Source: RH-AL1 sp965277355 (GTDB lineage: Bacteria; Pseudomonadota; Alphaproteobacteria; Rhizobiales; Beijerinckiaceae). Taken from it: 64,000 nt of DNA. Made by a program: the position numbers and the translations under genes. Each line of letters starts with the position of its first letter. Position 1 is the stretch's first letter. The DNA is taken from assembly GCA_965277355.1 (NCBI GenBank), contig CBDICN010000002.1, forward strand, positions 1,302,001 through 1,366,000, in the 5' to 3' direction. Below are positions 15,992-24,673 of this stretch, piece after piece. The notes under the pieces were generated by a model. That model saw only the letters and a program-made list of their open reading frames with translations. It did not search any database and was not told the DNA's origin.

Positions 15992-16993
15992 ATGCCCGAG
16001 GCCCGCTACGACGTACTCGGCTTGGGCAACGCCATTGTCGACGTCATCGCGCGGGCGCCTGACGACTTCCTGGTCCGCCACAGGCTCGTAAAGGGGTCGA
16101 TGGCACTAATCGACGAAGTCCCGGCCGAAACGCTCTACCAGGCAATGGGCGAAACGGTCACCGTTTCCGGGGGCTCGGCGGCCAATACCGTTATCGGCGC
16201 CGCGACTATGGGTTGCACCGCCTCGTTCGTGGGCAAGGTCAAGAATGACCGGTTGGGCGAGCTTTTCACCGCCGACATCGAGAAGGCCGGCGTCGACTTT
16301 CCGGTACCCCATGCCGAACAGGGTCCGGCGACGGCGCGTTGCTTCGTACTGGTAACGCCCGACGGGCAGCGCACGATGAACACCTTTCTCGGCGCCTGTC
16401 AGGATCTCAGCGAGGCGGATGTCGATCCCGAAACGGTGAAGGCCTCCAGGATCGTTTATCTCGAAGGCTACCTGTGGGACCCGCCCGCCGCGAAGGCTGC
16501 ATTCTTGAAAGCCTCAACGCTCGCGCACGAGGCCGGCCGTCGCGTCGCGCTGAGCCTTTCCGACGCGTTCTGCGTCGGCCGCTACCGCCCCGAGTTCCTC
16601 CAGCTCATCCGCGCCGGTCACGTCGACATCCTGTTCGCCAACGAGGCCGAGCTGAAGAGCCTCTACGAGCAGGCCGACGTCGACACGGCGCTGACGCGGC
16701 TGCGCGACGAAGGTATTCTCGCCGCCGTCACCCGCGGCGAGCATGGCTGCGTGGTGGTGCACGACGGCCAGGCGAGCGCCGTGCCGGCGGCGCCGGTCCG
16801 GAGCCTCGTCGACACCACAGGCGCCGGTGATCTCTTCGCCGCCGGCTTCGTCGCCGGGCTCGTGCGCGACTTCGACCATCGCTCCTGCGCGAGGCTCGGA
16901 GCGCTGGCCGCGGCCGAGATCATCCAGCATATCGGAGCCCGACCGAAGACGGACCTTAAGGCGCTCGCCGCTGCCGACGGACTGTCGCTCTGA
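15992..16993 (+). CDS. Adenosine kinase-like PfkB-family carbohydrate kinase
   Basis: A 333-residue ribokinase/PfkB-family sugar or nucleoside kinase. It opens YDVLGLGNAIVDVIA, then has GGSAANTVIGAA (substrate-binding glycines). It ends with the family signature DTTGAGDLFAAGFVAGL, including the catalytic Asp and anion hole (residues about 270-285). Alphaproteobacterial proteins of this type are usually annotated adenosine kinase, phosphorylating adenosine to AMP for purine and methyl-cycle salvage. Sequence alone cannot exclude another sugar substrate. It is probably transcribed by itself, with glgX 43 bases downstream. Confidence 0.88.
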   Translation: MPEARYDVLGLGNAIVDVIARAPDDFLVRHRLVKGSMALIDEVPAETLYQAMGETVTVSGGSAANTVIGAATMGCTASFVGKVKNDRLGELFTADIEKAGVDFPVPHAEQGPATARCFVLVTPDGQRTMNTFLGACQDLSEADVDPETVKASRIVYLEGYLWDPPAAKAAFLKASTLAHEAGRRVALSLSDAFCVGRYRPEFLQLIRAGHVDILFANEAELKSLYEQADVDTALTRLRDEGILAAVTRGEHGCVVVHDGQASAVPAAPVRSLVDTTGAGDLFAAGFVAGLVRDFDHRSCARLGALAAAEIIQHIGARPKTDLKALAAADGLSL

Positions 16994-17084
16994 CCCAAGG
17001 CTCGCCATGGGGTCGAGCGGGCGCTAAACTGGAACGATGCTCGCGAGAGCGTGTTTTTCGCTTCGATCTTCCGGGGGAATATTC

Positions 17085-19211
17085 TTGTCCGCATCCGCCC
17101 AACGCAGCCGTGTACTCGAAGGAAGACCATATCCTCTCGGCGCCACCTGGGACGGCAGAGGGGTCAATTTCGCATTGTTTTCCGCGCACGCGACCAAGGT
17201 CGAGTTGTGCCTGTTCAACCATTTTTCCGAGAAGGAAATCGAGCGCATCGAGCTGCCCGAGTTCACCGACGAGGTCTGGCACGGCTATCTGCCGGACGCG
17301 CGGCCGGGCACGATCTACGCCTATCGCGTGCACGGACCCTATGACCCCAAGGCCGGCCATCGCTTCAACCCCAACAAGCTCGTTCTCGACCCCTACGCCA
17401 AGGCGATTGAAGGGTCTCTGACCTGGAACCCCGCCGTCTTCGGCTACACGATGGAAACCGGGGACGACACCACGTTCGACGAGCGCGACAGCGCCAGGTA
17501 CATGACCAAATGCCGGGTCATCGATCCGGCCTTCACCTGGGGCGCGGACCGGGCCCTGCGCACGCCATTCGATCAGTCGATCATCTACGAAATGCACGTC
17601 CGCGGCTTCACCAAGCAGCATCCCGACGTGCCCGAGCGCCTCCGCGGCACGTTCCGCGGACTGATCCAGCCCAAAGTCATCGAGCACATCAAGTCGCTCG
17701 GCATCACCGCGGTCGAGCTGATGCCGATCCAGATGTTCGTCAACGACGACCATCTCCTCAACAAGGGGCTGACGAACTACTGGGGCTACAACACGCTGGG
17801 GTTCTTCGCGCCGGACAGGCGCTTCGCCAGCGTCTACGATTTCGCCTTCTCCGAGTTCAAGGAGATGGTCAGCCACCTGCACGCCAACGATCTCGAGGTG
17901 ATCCTCGATGTGGTCTACAACCACACCGCGGAAGGCAACGAGCTCGGTCCCACCTTCTCGTTCAAAGGGATCGACAACTTCTCGTACTATCGGCTGCTGA
18001 AGGACAAGCCCCGCTATTACATCAACGACACCGGGACCGGGAATACGTTGAACCTGTCGCATCCGCGCGTGTTGCAGATGGTGACCGACAGCCTGCGCTA
18101 CTGGGTGCAGGACATGCGCGTCGACGGCTTCCGCTTCGACCTCGGCACCATCCTCGCTCGCGAGGATTACGGCTTCGACGAAGGCGGCGGCTTCCTCGAC
18201 TCCTGCCGCCAGGATCCGGTCCTCTCCAGCATCAAGCTCATCGCGGAGCCGTGGGACTGCGGTCCCGGCGGCTATCAGGTCGGCCGATTTCCGCCCGGTT
18301 GGGCGGAATGGAACGATCGCTTCCGTGACAACGTCCGCGCCTTCTGGGTCGGCGGGAAGCACGAGTTGCCGAACCTCGCCAAGCGGCTCACCGCGTCGGC
18401 CGAGAACTTCAATCACCGCGGCCGCAAGCCATGGGCGAGCGTCAACTTCGTGACCGCGCATGATGGTTTCACCCTCAACGATCTCGTCAGCTACAACGAC
18501 AAGCACAACGAGAAGAACGGCGAGAACAACCGCGACGGCCATTCCGACAACCGGTCTTGGAACTGCGGCGTCGAGGGGCCGTCGGATGACGCGGAGGTCA
18601 CGGCGCTGCGCGAGCGCCAGAAGCGAAACATACTGGCGACGCTGTTCTTCTCGCAGGGCCTGCCGATGCTGCTCGCCGGCGACGAATTCGGTCGGACCCA
18701 GCAGGGCAACAACAACGCGTACTGCCAGGACAACCCGATCGGCTGGGTGGATTGGAACATCTCCGAGGACGGCAAGAAACTGCAAGCCTTCGTGCAGAAA
18801 CTCGCGCACCTGCGCCACGACTATCCGATCCTGCGCCGGGAACGGTTCCTCACCGGCCATTACAATGAAGAAATCGAGGTCAAGGACGTCACCTGGCTGC
18901 GCCCGGACGGCAGCGAGATGCGCGACAGCGATTGGTCGGACGGCAACGCGCTCAGCCTCGGCGTTCTGCTCGACGGTCGCGCCCAGGCGACGGGCATCAG
19001 GCGCCGCGGCAGCGACCGCACGCTGCTCATCGTCTTTAACGCCTACCACGACGTGGTCAACGTGACGCTCTTGCAAGTGACCGGCGGCAAGCGCTGGGTC
19101 CGCCTGCTCGACACGAACCAGCCGGAGGCCGACGAGGCGGACACGTTCGAGTTCGATCACGTCTACGCGGTGACCGGCCGCTCGGTGGTGATGTTCAAGC
19201 TGCAGATGTAG
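17085..19211 (+). CDS. glgX: Glycogen debranching enzyme GlgX
   Basis: A GH13 isoamylase-type debranching enzyme that removes limit-dextrin branches by cutting alpha-1,6 links. TTG 17085 with GGGGGA at 17073-17078 looks like the better start (708 residues); an in-frame ATG at 17037 would add 16. The carbohydrate-binding N-domain starts RPYPLGATWDGRGVNFALFS. GH13 motifs follow: DVVYNHTAEGNELG (I), MRVDGFRFDLG with the nucleophile Asp (II), AEPWDCGPGGYQVG with the acid Glu (III) and FVTAHDGFTLNDL (IV). Two further glucan-active genes lie at 46776 and 57605. Confidence 0.96.
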   Translation: MSASAQRSRVLEGRPYPLGATWDGRGVNFALFSAHATKVELCLFNHFSEKEIERIELPEFTDEVWHGYLPDARPGTIYAYRVHGPYDPKAGHRFNPNKLVLDPYAKAIEGSLTWNPAVFGYTMETGDDTTFDERDSARYMTKCRVIDPAFTWGADRALRTPFDQSIIYEMHVRGFTKQHPDVPERLRGTFRGLIQPKVIEHIKSLGITAVELMPIQMFVNDDHLLNKGLTNYWGYNTLGFFAPDRRFASVYDFAFSEFKEMVSHLHANDLEVILDVVYNHTAEGNELGPTFSFKGIDNFSYYRLLKDKPRYYINDTGTGNTLNLSHPRVLQMVTDSLRYWVQDMRVDGFRFDLGTILAREDYGFDEGGGFLDSCRQDPVLSSIKLIAEPWDCGPGGYQVGRFPPGWAEWNDRFRDNVRAFWVGGKHELPNLAKRLTASAENFNHRGRKPWASVNFVTAHDGFTLNDLVSYNDKHNEKNGENNRDGHSDNRSWNCGVEGPSDDAEVTALRERQKRNILATLFFSQGLPMLLAGDEFGRTQQGNNNAYCQDNPIGWVDWNISEDGKKLQAFVQKLAHLRHDYPILRRERFLTGHYNEEIEVKDVTWLRPDGSEMRDSDWSDGNALSLGVLLDGRAQATGIRRRGSDRTLLIVFNAYHDVVNVTLLQVTGGKRWVRLLDTNQPEADEADTFEFDHVYAVTGRSVVMFKLQM

Positions 19212-19245
19212 GTTCGCCATTCGCGGCGGGGCGCAGACGTTTGCC

Positions 19246-20002
19246 TCACGACACAGGTTGATCTATTCCAAGGTGGCCGCCGTCCGCATGCCAATCAGTC
19301 GCCGTTATTGTGCCGGCGCGGTGAAATACCGAAGTGAGCTTGTAAGTCTGACAAAATGCACTCTGTGACATGTAGCCCAGCCGTGCGGCGGTGCGGGGAT
19401 GTGGGCCGTTCCTTTGAGCGCTTGTTGCGCTAGAGTTAGTTCGCTGAGCGCTTGTTGCACGAAAATCATGCGCGAATGCCGCGTATCGTCGAACGGTGGG
19501 GCCCACGAGGCGATTGAAGTGCAACGAGAAGGCCGAGCGCGACATTCCGACCTGGGTCGCGAGCCTCCACTGTCCAGGGGGTGAGCGACAACTCCATGAA
19601 TCAGCCGCCGTTCGTTGATGAAGGTAATGCCTCCGCCCAACATTACCGTTTCTTCGCCACCTAACTGCACGATGTCGCCGTCGGGCGCCTCCTAGAGCGA
19701 CATGCCGTCGAGTGCACGGATCGCCGAATCGCCCGCCACGACATGGGAGATGTGGCCGAGCAGTTAGGTGTCGCTAGCGACCAGGAGGTGTCCCGGCTGA
19801 TCCGGCAGCACGAGCCGGCAGTGGCCCCGCAGCACTGCGACGACTTCAGCCGGGCAAGCGCCGGGAAGGCGAGCGCCCGGTCGCCGGCTGCTTCCAACCG
19901 TGTGCGGCGGACGCTCCGCGTGCCGAGCGTCGCGAGCACGTCGAAGAGCGGATCGACATGGCTTGTGGACGAATCGCGACAAGCCGGTGGCTCCTCTCGC
20001 AT
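19246..20002 (-). pseudogene. Decayed AraC-family regulator (cupin + HTH)
   Basis: Pieces of an AraC-type regulator can be read on the minus strand in several frames. First comes HVDPLFDVLATLGTRSVR, the start of the AraC cupin domain, near 19955-19900. After a shift, EVVAVLRGHCRLVLPDQPG appears near 19850-19790, then VMLGGGITF near 19650. The DNA-binding part is VGxSRSAFSLHFNRLVG-like near 19545-19500 and a second-helix remnant ARLGYMSQSAF near 19380-19345. The middle of the protein is missing and several frameshifts separate the parts, so this is a pseudogene. It is divergent from the SDR gene at 20050, its probable former target. The same stretch includes a 14-bp direct repeat at 19415 and 19445. 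Confidence 0.75.
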
Positions 20003-20049
20003 GGCCGTCTCGACTTCACCTCCTACCTCTTGACCAAGGGAGACAAAGC

Positions 20050-20784
20050 ATGGCTATCGAAAATAAGGTTGTCGCGATCACCGGGGCCAGTAGCGGAATC
20101 GGACGCGCGACTGCGCTGCTGTTGGCGGCGCGCGGCGCGACGGTGGTTCTAGGCGCGCGGCGGGAAGCCTTGTTGGCAGCCGTAGCCGACGAGGTCACCG
20201 CTGCCGGAGGCCATGCCGCCTACCGGTCGACCGATGTGACCCGTCGGCAGGATCTCCAGGCGCTGGTCGACCTCGCCTGCGACCGCTTCGGGCGGCTCGA
20301 CATCCTCGTCAACAATGCCGGCATCGGGCCGATCTCAAGGTTCGACGCGCTCAAGGTCGACGATTGGGACGCGATGATCGACGTCAACATCAAAGGAGTT
20401 CTCTACGGCATCGCCGCGGCCCTACCCATCTTTCAACGCCAACATGCCGGTCACATCGTCAACGTTATCTCGACTGCGGGGCTGAAGATTCTGCCGACGA
20501 TGGGCGTCTACGCCGGCACCAAGAACGCCGTGCGCACGATTACCGAGGCACTGCGGCAGGAGGCTGGCCCGCACCTGCGGGTGACCGAGGTGTCGCCCGG
20601 CTACGTTGCGACCAACTTCGGTGACTCGATGACCGACGACGCGATGAAGGAAGCGATCAAGAAGCGATTGGGCGACATCGCGATCTCGCCCGACGCGATC
20701 GCTCGCGGCATCCTATTTTCGATCGAGCAGCCGAACGATGTCGATGTCGGCAGCATCGTGATCCGCCCGACAGCTCAGGACTGA
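20050..20784 (+). CDS. SDR-family oxidoreductase
   Basis: A 244-residue classical short-chain dehydrogenase from ATG 20050 (AAGGGAGACAAAGC upstream); a longer in-frame start at 19900 would run through the decayed regulator and was rejected. Motifs: cofactor loop TGASSGIGRAT (residues 11-21), LVNNAGIG, catalytic Ser in VISTAGLK, and Tyr/Lys in YAGTKNAV. The C-terminal part (RVTEVSPGYVATNF) is typical of the YdfG/clavaldehyde-like group, often NADP-linked with unknown substrate. The neighbouring AraC regulator is a pseudogene, so expression is probably no longer controlled by it. Confidence 0.9.
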   Translation: MAIENKVVAITGASSGIGRATALLLAARGATVVLGARREALLAAVADEVTAAGGHAAYRSTDVTRRQDLQALVDLACDRFGRLDILVNNAGIGPISRFDALKVDDWDAMIDVNIKGVLYGIAAALPIFQRQHAGHIVNVISTAGLKILPTMGVYAGTKNAVRTITEALRQEAGPHLRVTEVSPGYVATNFGDSMTDDAMKEAIKKRLGDIAISPDAIARGILFSIEQPNDVDVGSIVIRPTAQD

Positions 20785-20970
20785 CGCTGCCGGCGGTCGA
20801 GACGGGATGCGTTATCGGCGGAAGGGTGGTCGCGCACGCTGTCCTGCACACACTGCAAGTAGGGCTTCATGACAGGTAGAGCTTGATGGCGCTGATCCTT
20901 GGCGTCGAGCCTGAGGCAGCGGCGACAACACCACCCGCGCGCCAGCGCTTGTTATGAAAGAGGCGTCGGC

Positions 20971-23022
20971 ATGATACAAGATCTGATGCTTTCGCCTTAC
21001 GACCATGGCTTCGTCCGCGTCGCGGCCTGCACCATCGCGGGTCGCCTCGCCGATCCCGCCGCCAATGCCGCCGCTGTGCTCGCCGAGGTGGAAGCCTGCC
21101 ACGCGGAGGGGGCGGCGTTGTGCGTGTTCCCGGAACTGACGCTGTCCGCCTACGCCATCGACGACCTCCTCATGCAGGACGCGTTGCTCGACGGCGTGGC
21201 CGCGGCGGTGGCGGTCGTGGTCGAGGCCTCGAAAGCGCTACGCCCTTTGATCCTCGTCGGCGCGCCGCTGCGCTGGCGCCATCGCCTCTACAATTGCGCT
21301 GTGGCGATTCACGGCGGCTTGCTGCTCGGCGCGGTGCCGAAGAGCTATCCCCCGAACTACCGCGAGTTCTACGAGCACCGTCATTTCGCCTCCGGCGCGA
21401 CGATCCTCGCCGAGAGCGTGCGGATCGGCGCGCTCGAGGCGCCGTTCGGCGTCGATCTCATGTTCGAGGCGAGCGACGTGGCGGACTTCGTGGTGCACGC
21501 GGAAATCTGCGAGGATCTCTGGGTGCCGGCGCCGCCCTCGTCGGTCGCGGCGCTGCGCGGCGCCACCGTGCTCGCAAACCTCTCGGCGTCGAACATCACC
21601 ATCGGCAAGGCCGACACGCGTCATCTCCTGACCAGGGCGCAATCGGCGCGTTGCCTCGCGGCCTACGTCTATGCCGCCGCAGGGGCCGGTGAATCGACGA
21701 CGGATCTCGCCTGGGACGGCCAGGTCACGGTGGACGAGATCGGCGAGACGCTGGCGCGCTCGGAGCGCTTCCCGATGGGCGCGCACCACGTGATGGCCGA
21801 CGTCGATCTCGATCGTATCCGCCAGGAGCGCCTGCGGCAGGGCACCTTCGACGACAATGCCGGGCGCATCCTCGGCATGGCGTTCCGCCGCGTGGCCTTC
21901 CCGCTCGATCCGCCGCGGGACGCCTCCGGGCTGATGCGCACCGTCGAGCGGTTTCCCTTCGTGCCGGCCGATCCCGCGCGGCTCGAGCAGGATTGTTTCG
22001 AGGCCTACAATATCCAGGTCTCCGGACTGACGCAGCGGCTGCAGGCGATCGGCGTCAAGCGCGTCGTCATAGGCATTTCCGGCGGTCTCGATTCAACGCA
22101 CGCGCTCATCGTCGTCGCTCGTGCCTTCGACAGGCTCGGCCTTCCACGCCGCGGCATCCTCGCCTACACGCTGCCGGGATTCGCCACCAGCGATGAGACC
22201 AGGGCCAACGCGCACGCGCTGATGGCGGCGCTCGGCGTCACGGCGGCGGAGATCGACATCCGGCCGGCCGCGCGTCAGATGCTCGGCGACATGGACCATC
22301 CTTTCGCCAAGGGCGAGCCGGCCTACGACGTCACGTTCGAGAACGTCCAGGCCGGTTTGAGAACCGACTATCTGTTTCGGCTCGCGAACCAGCACGACGC
22401 CATCGTGATCGGCACCGGCGACCTCTCCGAGCTGGCGCTCGGCTGGTGCACCTACGGTGTGGGCGACCAGATGAGCCACTACAACGTCAACGGCGGCGTG
22501 CCGAAGACGCTGATCCAGCACCTGATCCGCTGGGTCGCCGACACCCGTTTGTTCTCGGACGACGTCGGCGCGACGCTGCGGCTGATTCTCGCGACCGAGA
22601 TCTCGCCCGAGCTCGTGCCGGTCGCAGAAGGCGAGCCGCCGCAGAGCACACAAGCCAAGGTCGGACCCTACGAGCTGCAGGACTTCAATCTCTTCTATAC
22701 GCTGCGCTACGGCTTCCGGCCGTCGAAGATCGCCTTCCTCGCCGAGCACGCCTGGCGCGACGCCGAGGCCGGTGCATGGCCGCCGGGCTTCCCTCCGGAA
22801 CGCCGCCGCGCCTACGATCGCTTAGCGATATCGCACTGGCTCGAGCTGTTCATCCGCCGCTTCTTCGCCTTCAGCCAGTTCAAGCGCTCGGCGATGCCGA
22901 ACGGGCCGAAGGTGTCGGCGGGAGGCTCGCTTTCGCCGCGCGGCGATTGGCGGGCGCCCTCGGACGGCAACGCGGCCGCGTGGTTGGCGGATCTCGCGCG
23001 CTACCGCGAGGAGGCGCCCTGA
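20971..23022 (+). CDS. nadE: NAD(+) synthetase, glutamine-hydrolysing
   Basis: A 683-residue two-domain enzyme converting nicotinic acid adenine dinucleotide to NAD+ using glutamine. ATG 20971 has AAAGAGGCG upstream; an in-frame start 72 bases earlier is less likely. The N-terminal nitrilase-like glutaminase domain shows Glu (FPELTLSAYA), Lys (VPKSYPPNYREF) and Cys (AEICEDLW). The C-terminal synthetase domain has the P-loop GISGGLDSTHAL and the tail RFFAFSQFKRSAMPNGPKV. Length is normal for the long glutamine-dependent form. It stands between the SDR and the molybdenum hydroxylase genes without tight spacing to either. Confidence 0.95.
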   Translation: MIQDLMLSPYDHGFVRVAACTIAGRLADPAANAAAVLAEVEACHAEGAALCVFPELTLSAYAIDDLLMQDALLDGVAAAVAVVVEASKALRPLILVGAPLRWRHRLYNCAVAIHGGLLLGAVPKSYPPNYREFYEHRHFASGATILAESVRIGALEAPFGVDLMFEASDVADFVVHAEICEDLWVPAPPSSVAALRGATVLANLSASNITIGKADTRHLLTRAQSARCLAAYVYAAAGAGESTTDLAWDGQVTVDEIGETLARSERFPMGAHHVMADVDLDRIRQERLRQGTFDDNAGRILGMAFRRVAFPLDPPRDASGLMRTVERFPFVPADPARLEQDCFEAYNIQVSGLTQRLQAIGVKRVVIGISGGLDSTHALIVVARAFDRLGLPRRGILAYTLPGFATSDETRANAHALMAALGVTAAEIDIRPAARQMLGDMDHPFAKGEPAYDVTFENVQAGLRTDYLFRLANQHDAIVIGTGDLSELALGWCTYGVGDQMSHYNVNGGVPKTLIQHLIRWVADTRLFSDDVGATLRLILATEISPELVPVAEGEPPQSTQAKVGPYELQDFNLFYTLRYGFRPSKIAFLAEHAWRDAEAGAWPPGFPPERRRAYDRLAISHWLELFIRRFFAFSQFKRSAMPNGPKVSAGGSLSPRGDWRAPSDGNAAAWLADLARYREEAP

Positions 23023-23120
23023 AGCGCGGTCAACAGGCGACTTTGGCGAAAGCCGTCGGGCGCCCTAGATAGCGTTGGGCCCGGCGCATGCTTCGCCGCG
23101 CGGCAAAGCCATGGAAAAGT

Positions 23121-23618
23121 ATGAGCATCAATATCGCACTCACCGTCAACGGCGCGTCACGCGCGGTGATCCTCGAGGATCACCGCGTCACGTTGCTCGA
23201 TCTTCTGCGCGAACGTCTCGATCTCACCGGCACCAAGAAAGGCTGCGACCGCGGGCAATGCGGGGCGTGCACGGTTCTCGTCGATGGGCGACGGATCAAT
23301 TCCTGCCTCGCGCTCGCCGTCAGTTGCGACGGCGCCGAGATCACGACCATCGAAGGCCTCGCGCGCGGCGATATCCTGCATCCCGTGCAGGCCGCCTTCA
23401 TCGAGCATGACGGCTTCCAGTGCGGCTTCTGCACGCCGGGCCAGATCATGAGCGCGGTCGGCCTCATCGCCGAAGGCCATGCCGGCGCCGATCACGAGCG
23501 GGTGCGCGAGGGCATGAGCGGCAATCTTTGCCGCTGCGGCGCCTATGCCGGGATCATCGAGGCGGTGCTCGAGGCGCATCGGCGAATGAGCGCCGATGAG
23601 CAGGGAGAGGCCGCTTGA
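23121..23618 (+). CDS. paoA: Aldehyde oxidoreductase, [2Fe-2S] subunit (PaoA/YagT-like)
   Basis: A 165-residue small subunit of a xanthine-oxidase-family molybdenum hydroxylase (in-frame alternative start 23088). The plant-type ferredoxin domain has KKGCDRGQCGACTVLV and a further NSC cysteine. The C-terminal helical domain binds the second cluster through FQCGFCTPGQ and LCRCGAY. It is closest in feel to E. coli PaoA, but the twin-arginine signal peptide of PaoA is absent, so the enzyme is predicted to be cytoplasmic. It is the first gene of a three-gene operon; its stop overlaps the next start. Confidence 0.88.
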   Translation: MSINIALTVNGASRAVILEDHRVTLLDLLRERLDLTGTKKGCDRGQCGACTVLVDGRRINSCLALAVSCDGAEITTIEGLARGDILHPVQAAFIEHDGFQCGFCTPGQIMSAVGLIAEGHAGADHERVREGMSGNLCRCGAYAGIIEAVLEAHRRMSADEQGEAA

Positions 23619-24673
23619 TCGATTTCGACTACGTTCGCCCCGCGAGCATCGCGGAGGCCGTCGCCGCCGCATCCGCGTCCGGCGCCGTCTACCTCGGCGC
23701 GGGCACCAACCTGCTCGACCTCATGAAGGGCAATGTCGTGCGGCCGAACCGGCTCGTCGACGTGACCCGCCTGCCCGGCATGGATGAGATAGCCTGGACG
23801 CCGGAGAGCGGGGTGCGCATCGGCGCGCTCGTCCGCAACAGCGATCTCGCCTACGACGCGCGGTTCGCGTCCACTTACCCGGCCGTCGCGGAAGCGCTGC
23901 TGTCGGGCGCGTCGGCGCAACTGCGTAACGCGGCCACCGCCGCCGGCAACGTCCTCCAGCGTACCCGCTGCCAATATTTCTACGACACCGCTGCCGCCTG
24001 CAACAAACGCCAGCCCGGCGCCGGCTGCGACGCCAAGGGCGGCATCAGCCGCCTCAACGCCGTGCTCGGCTGGAGCGAGCAGTGCGTCGCGACGCATCCG
24101 TCGGACTTCTGCGTGCCGCTGGTCGCGCTCGGCGCCATCCTCGAAATCGAGGGGCGCGAGGGTCGCCGCGAGGTGCCGCTGGAAGCCTTTCACCTGCTGC
24201 CGGGCGACACGCCGCAAGACGAGACCGTGCTCGCGCCGGGCGATCTCGTCGTCGCGATCCGCCTGCCGCAAGAGGCGGCGCGCTACGCCGCTCATCAGCG
24301 CTACCTCAAGGTGCGTGAGCGCACGTCCTACGCCTTCGCCGTGGTCTCCGCCGCGGTTGCCCTGCGGATGGACGGCGTCGCCATCGGCTCGGCCCGCGTC
24401 GCGCTCGGCGGCGTCGCGCTGAAGCCGTGGCGCGCCGATGCGGCCGAGGCGGCGCTCGCCGGCAAGCCCGCGGCGCCGGAGACGTTCCGTGCCGCCGCCG
24501 ACGCCGCCCTCGCCGGCGCCAAGCCCGCGGGCGACAACGGCTTCAAGATCGAACTGGCGCGCCGCATCGTCATGCGTGCGCTGACCCTCGCCGCGGCCGG
24601 GACGCCGAAGCGCCTGCCGGCGCTGCCCGCCTCGGCCTTCGCCACCAACACGGGAGCTTCCCTCCATGCCTGA
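23615..24673 (+). CDS. paoB: Aldehyde oxidoreductase, FAD-binding subunit (PaoB/YagS-like)
   Basis: A 352-residue CoxM-type FAD subunit starting at TTG 23615, which overlaps the stop of the 2Fe-2S subunit. FAD-binding loops are YLGAGTNLLDLM and the NAATAAGNVLQRTRC region. Cysteines in RTRCQYFY, AAACNKRQPGAGC and WSEQCVATHPSDFC match the insert that carries an extra [4Fe-4S] cluster in E. coli PaoB, a feature missing from ordinary CO dehydrogenase or xanthine dehydrogenase medium subunits. This is the strongest evidence for the Pao subtype. Electrons would pass from the Mo centre through the 2Fe-2S subunit to FAD. Confidence 0.88.
   Translation: MIDFDYVRPASIAEAVAAASASGAVYLGAGTNLLDLMKGNVVRPNRLVDVTRLPGMDEIAWTPESGVRIGALVRNSDLAYDARFASTYPAVAEALLSGASAQLRNAATAAGNVLQRTRCQYFYDTAAACNKRQPGAGCDAKGGISRLNAVLGWSEQCVATHPSDFCVPLVALGAILEIEGREGRREVPLEAFHLLPGDTPQDETVLAPGDLVVAIRLPQEAARYAAHQRYLKVRERTSYAFAVVSAAVALRMDGVAIGSARVALGGVALKPWRADAAEAALAGKPAAPETFRAAADAALAGAKPAGDNGFKIELARRIVMRALTLAAAGTPKRLPALPASAFATNTGASLHA

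Noticed and set aside
16956..19220. A long minus-strand open frame of about 750 codons
   Set aside because: Antisense of glgX and part of the adenosine-kinase-like gene; same GC-driven effect, with no ribosome-binding site or family.
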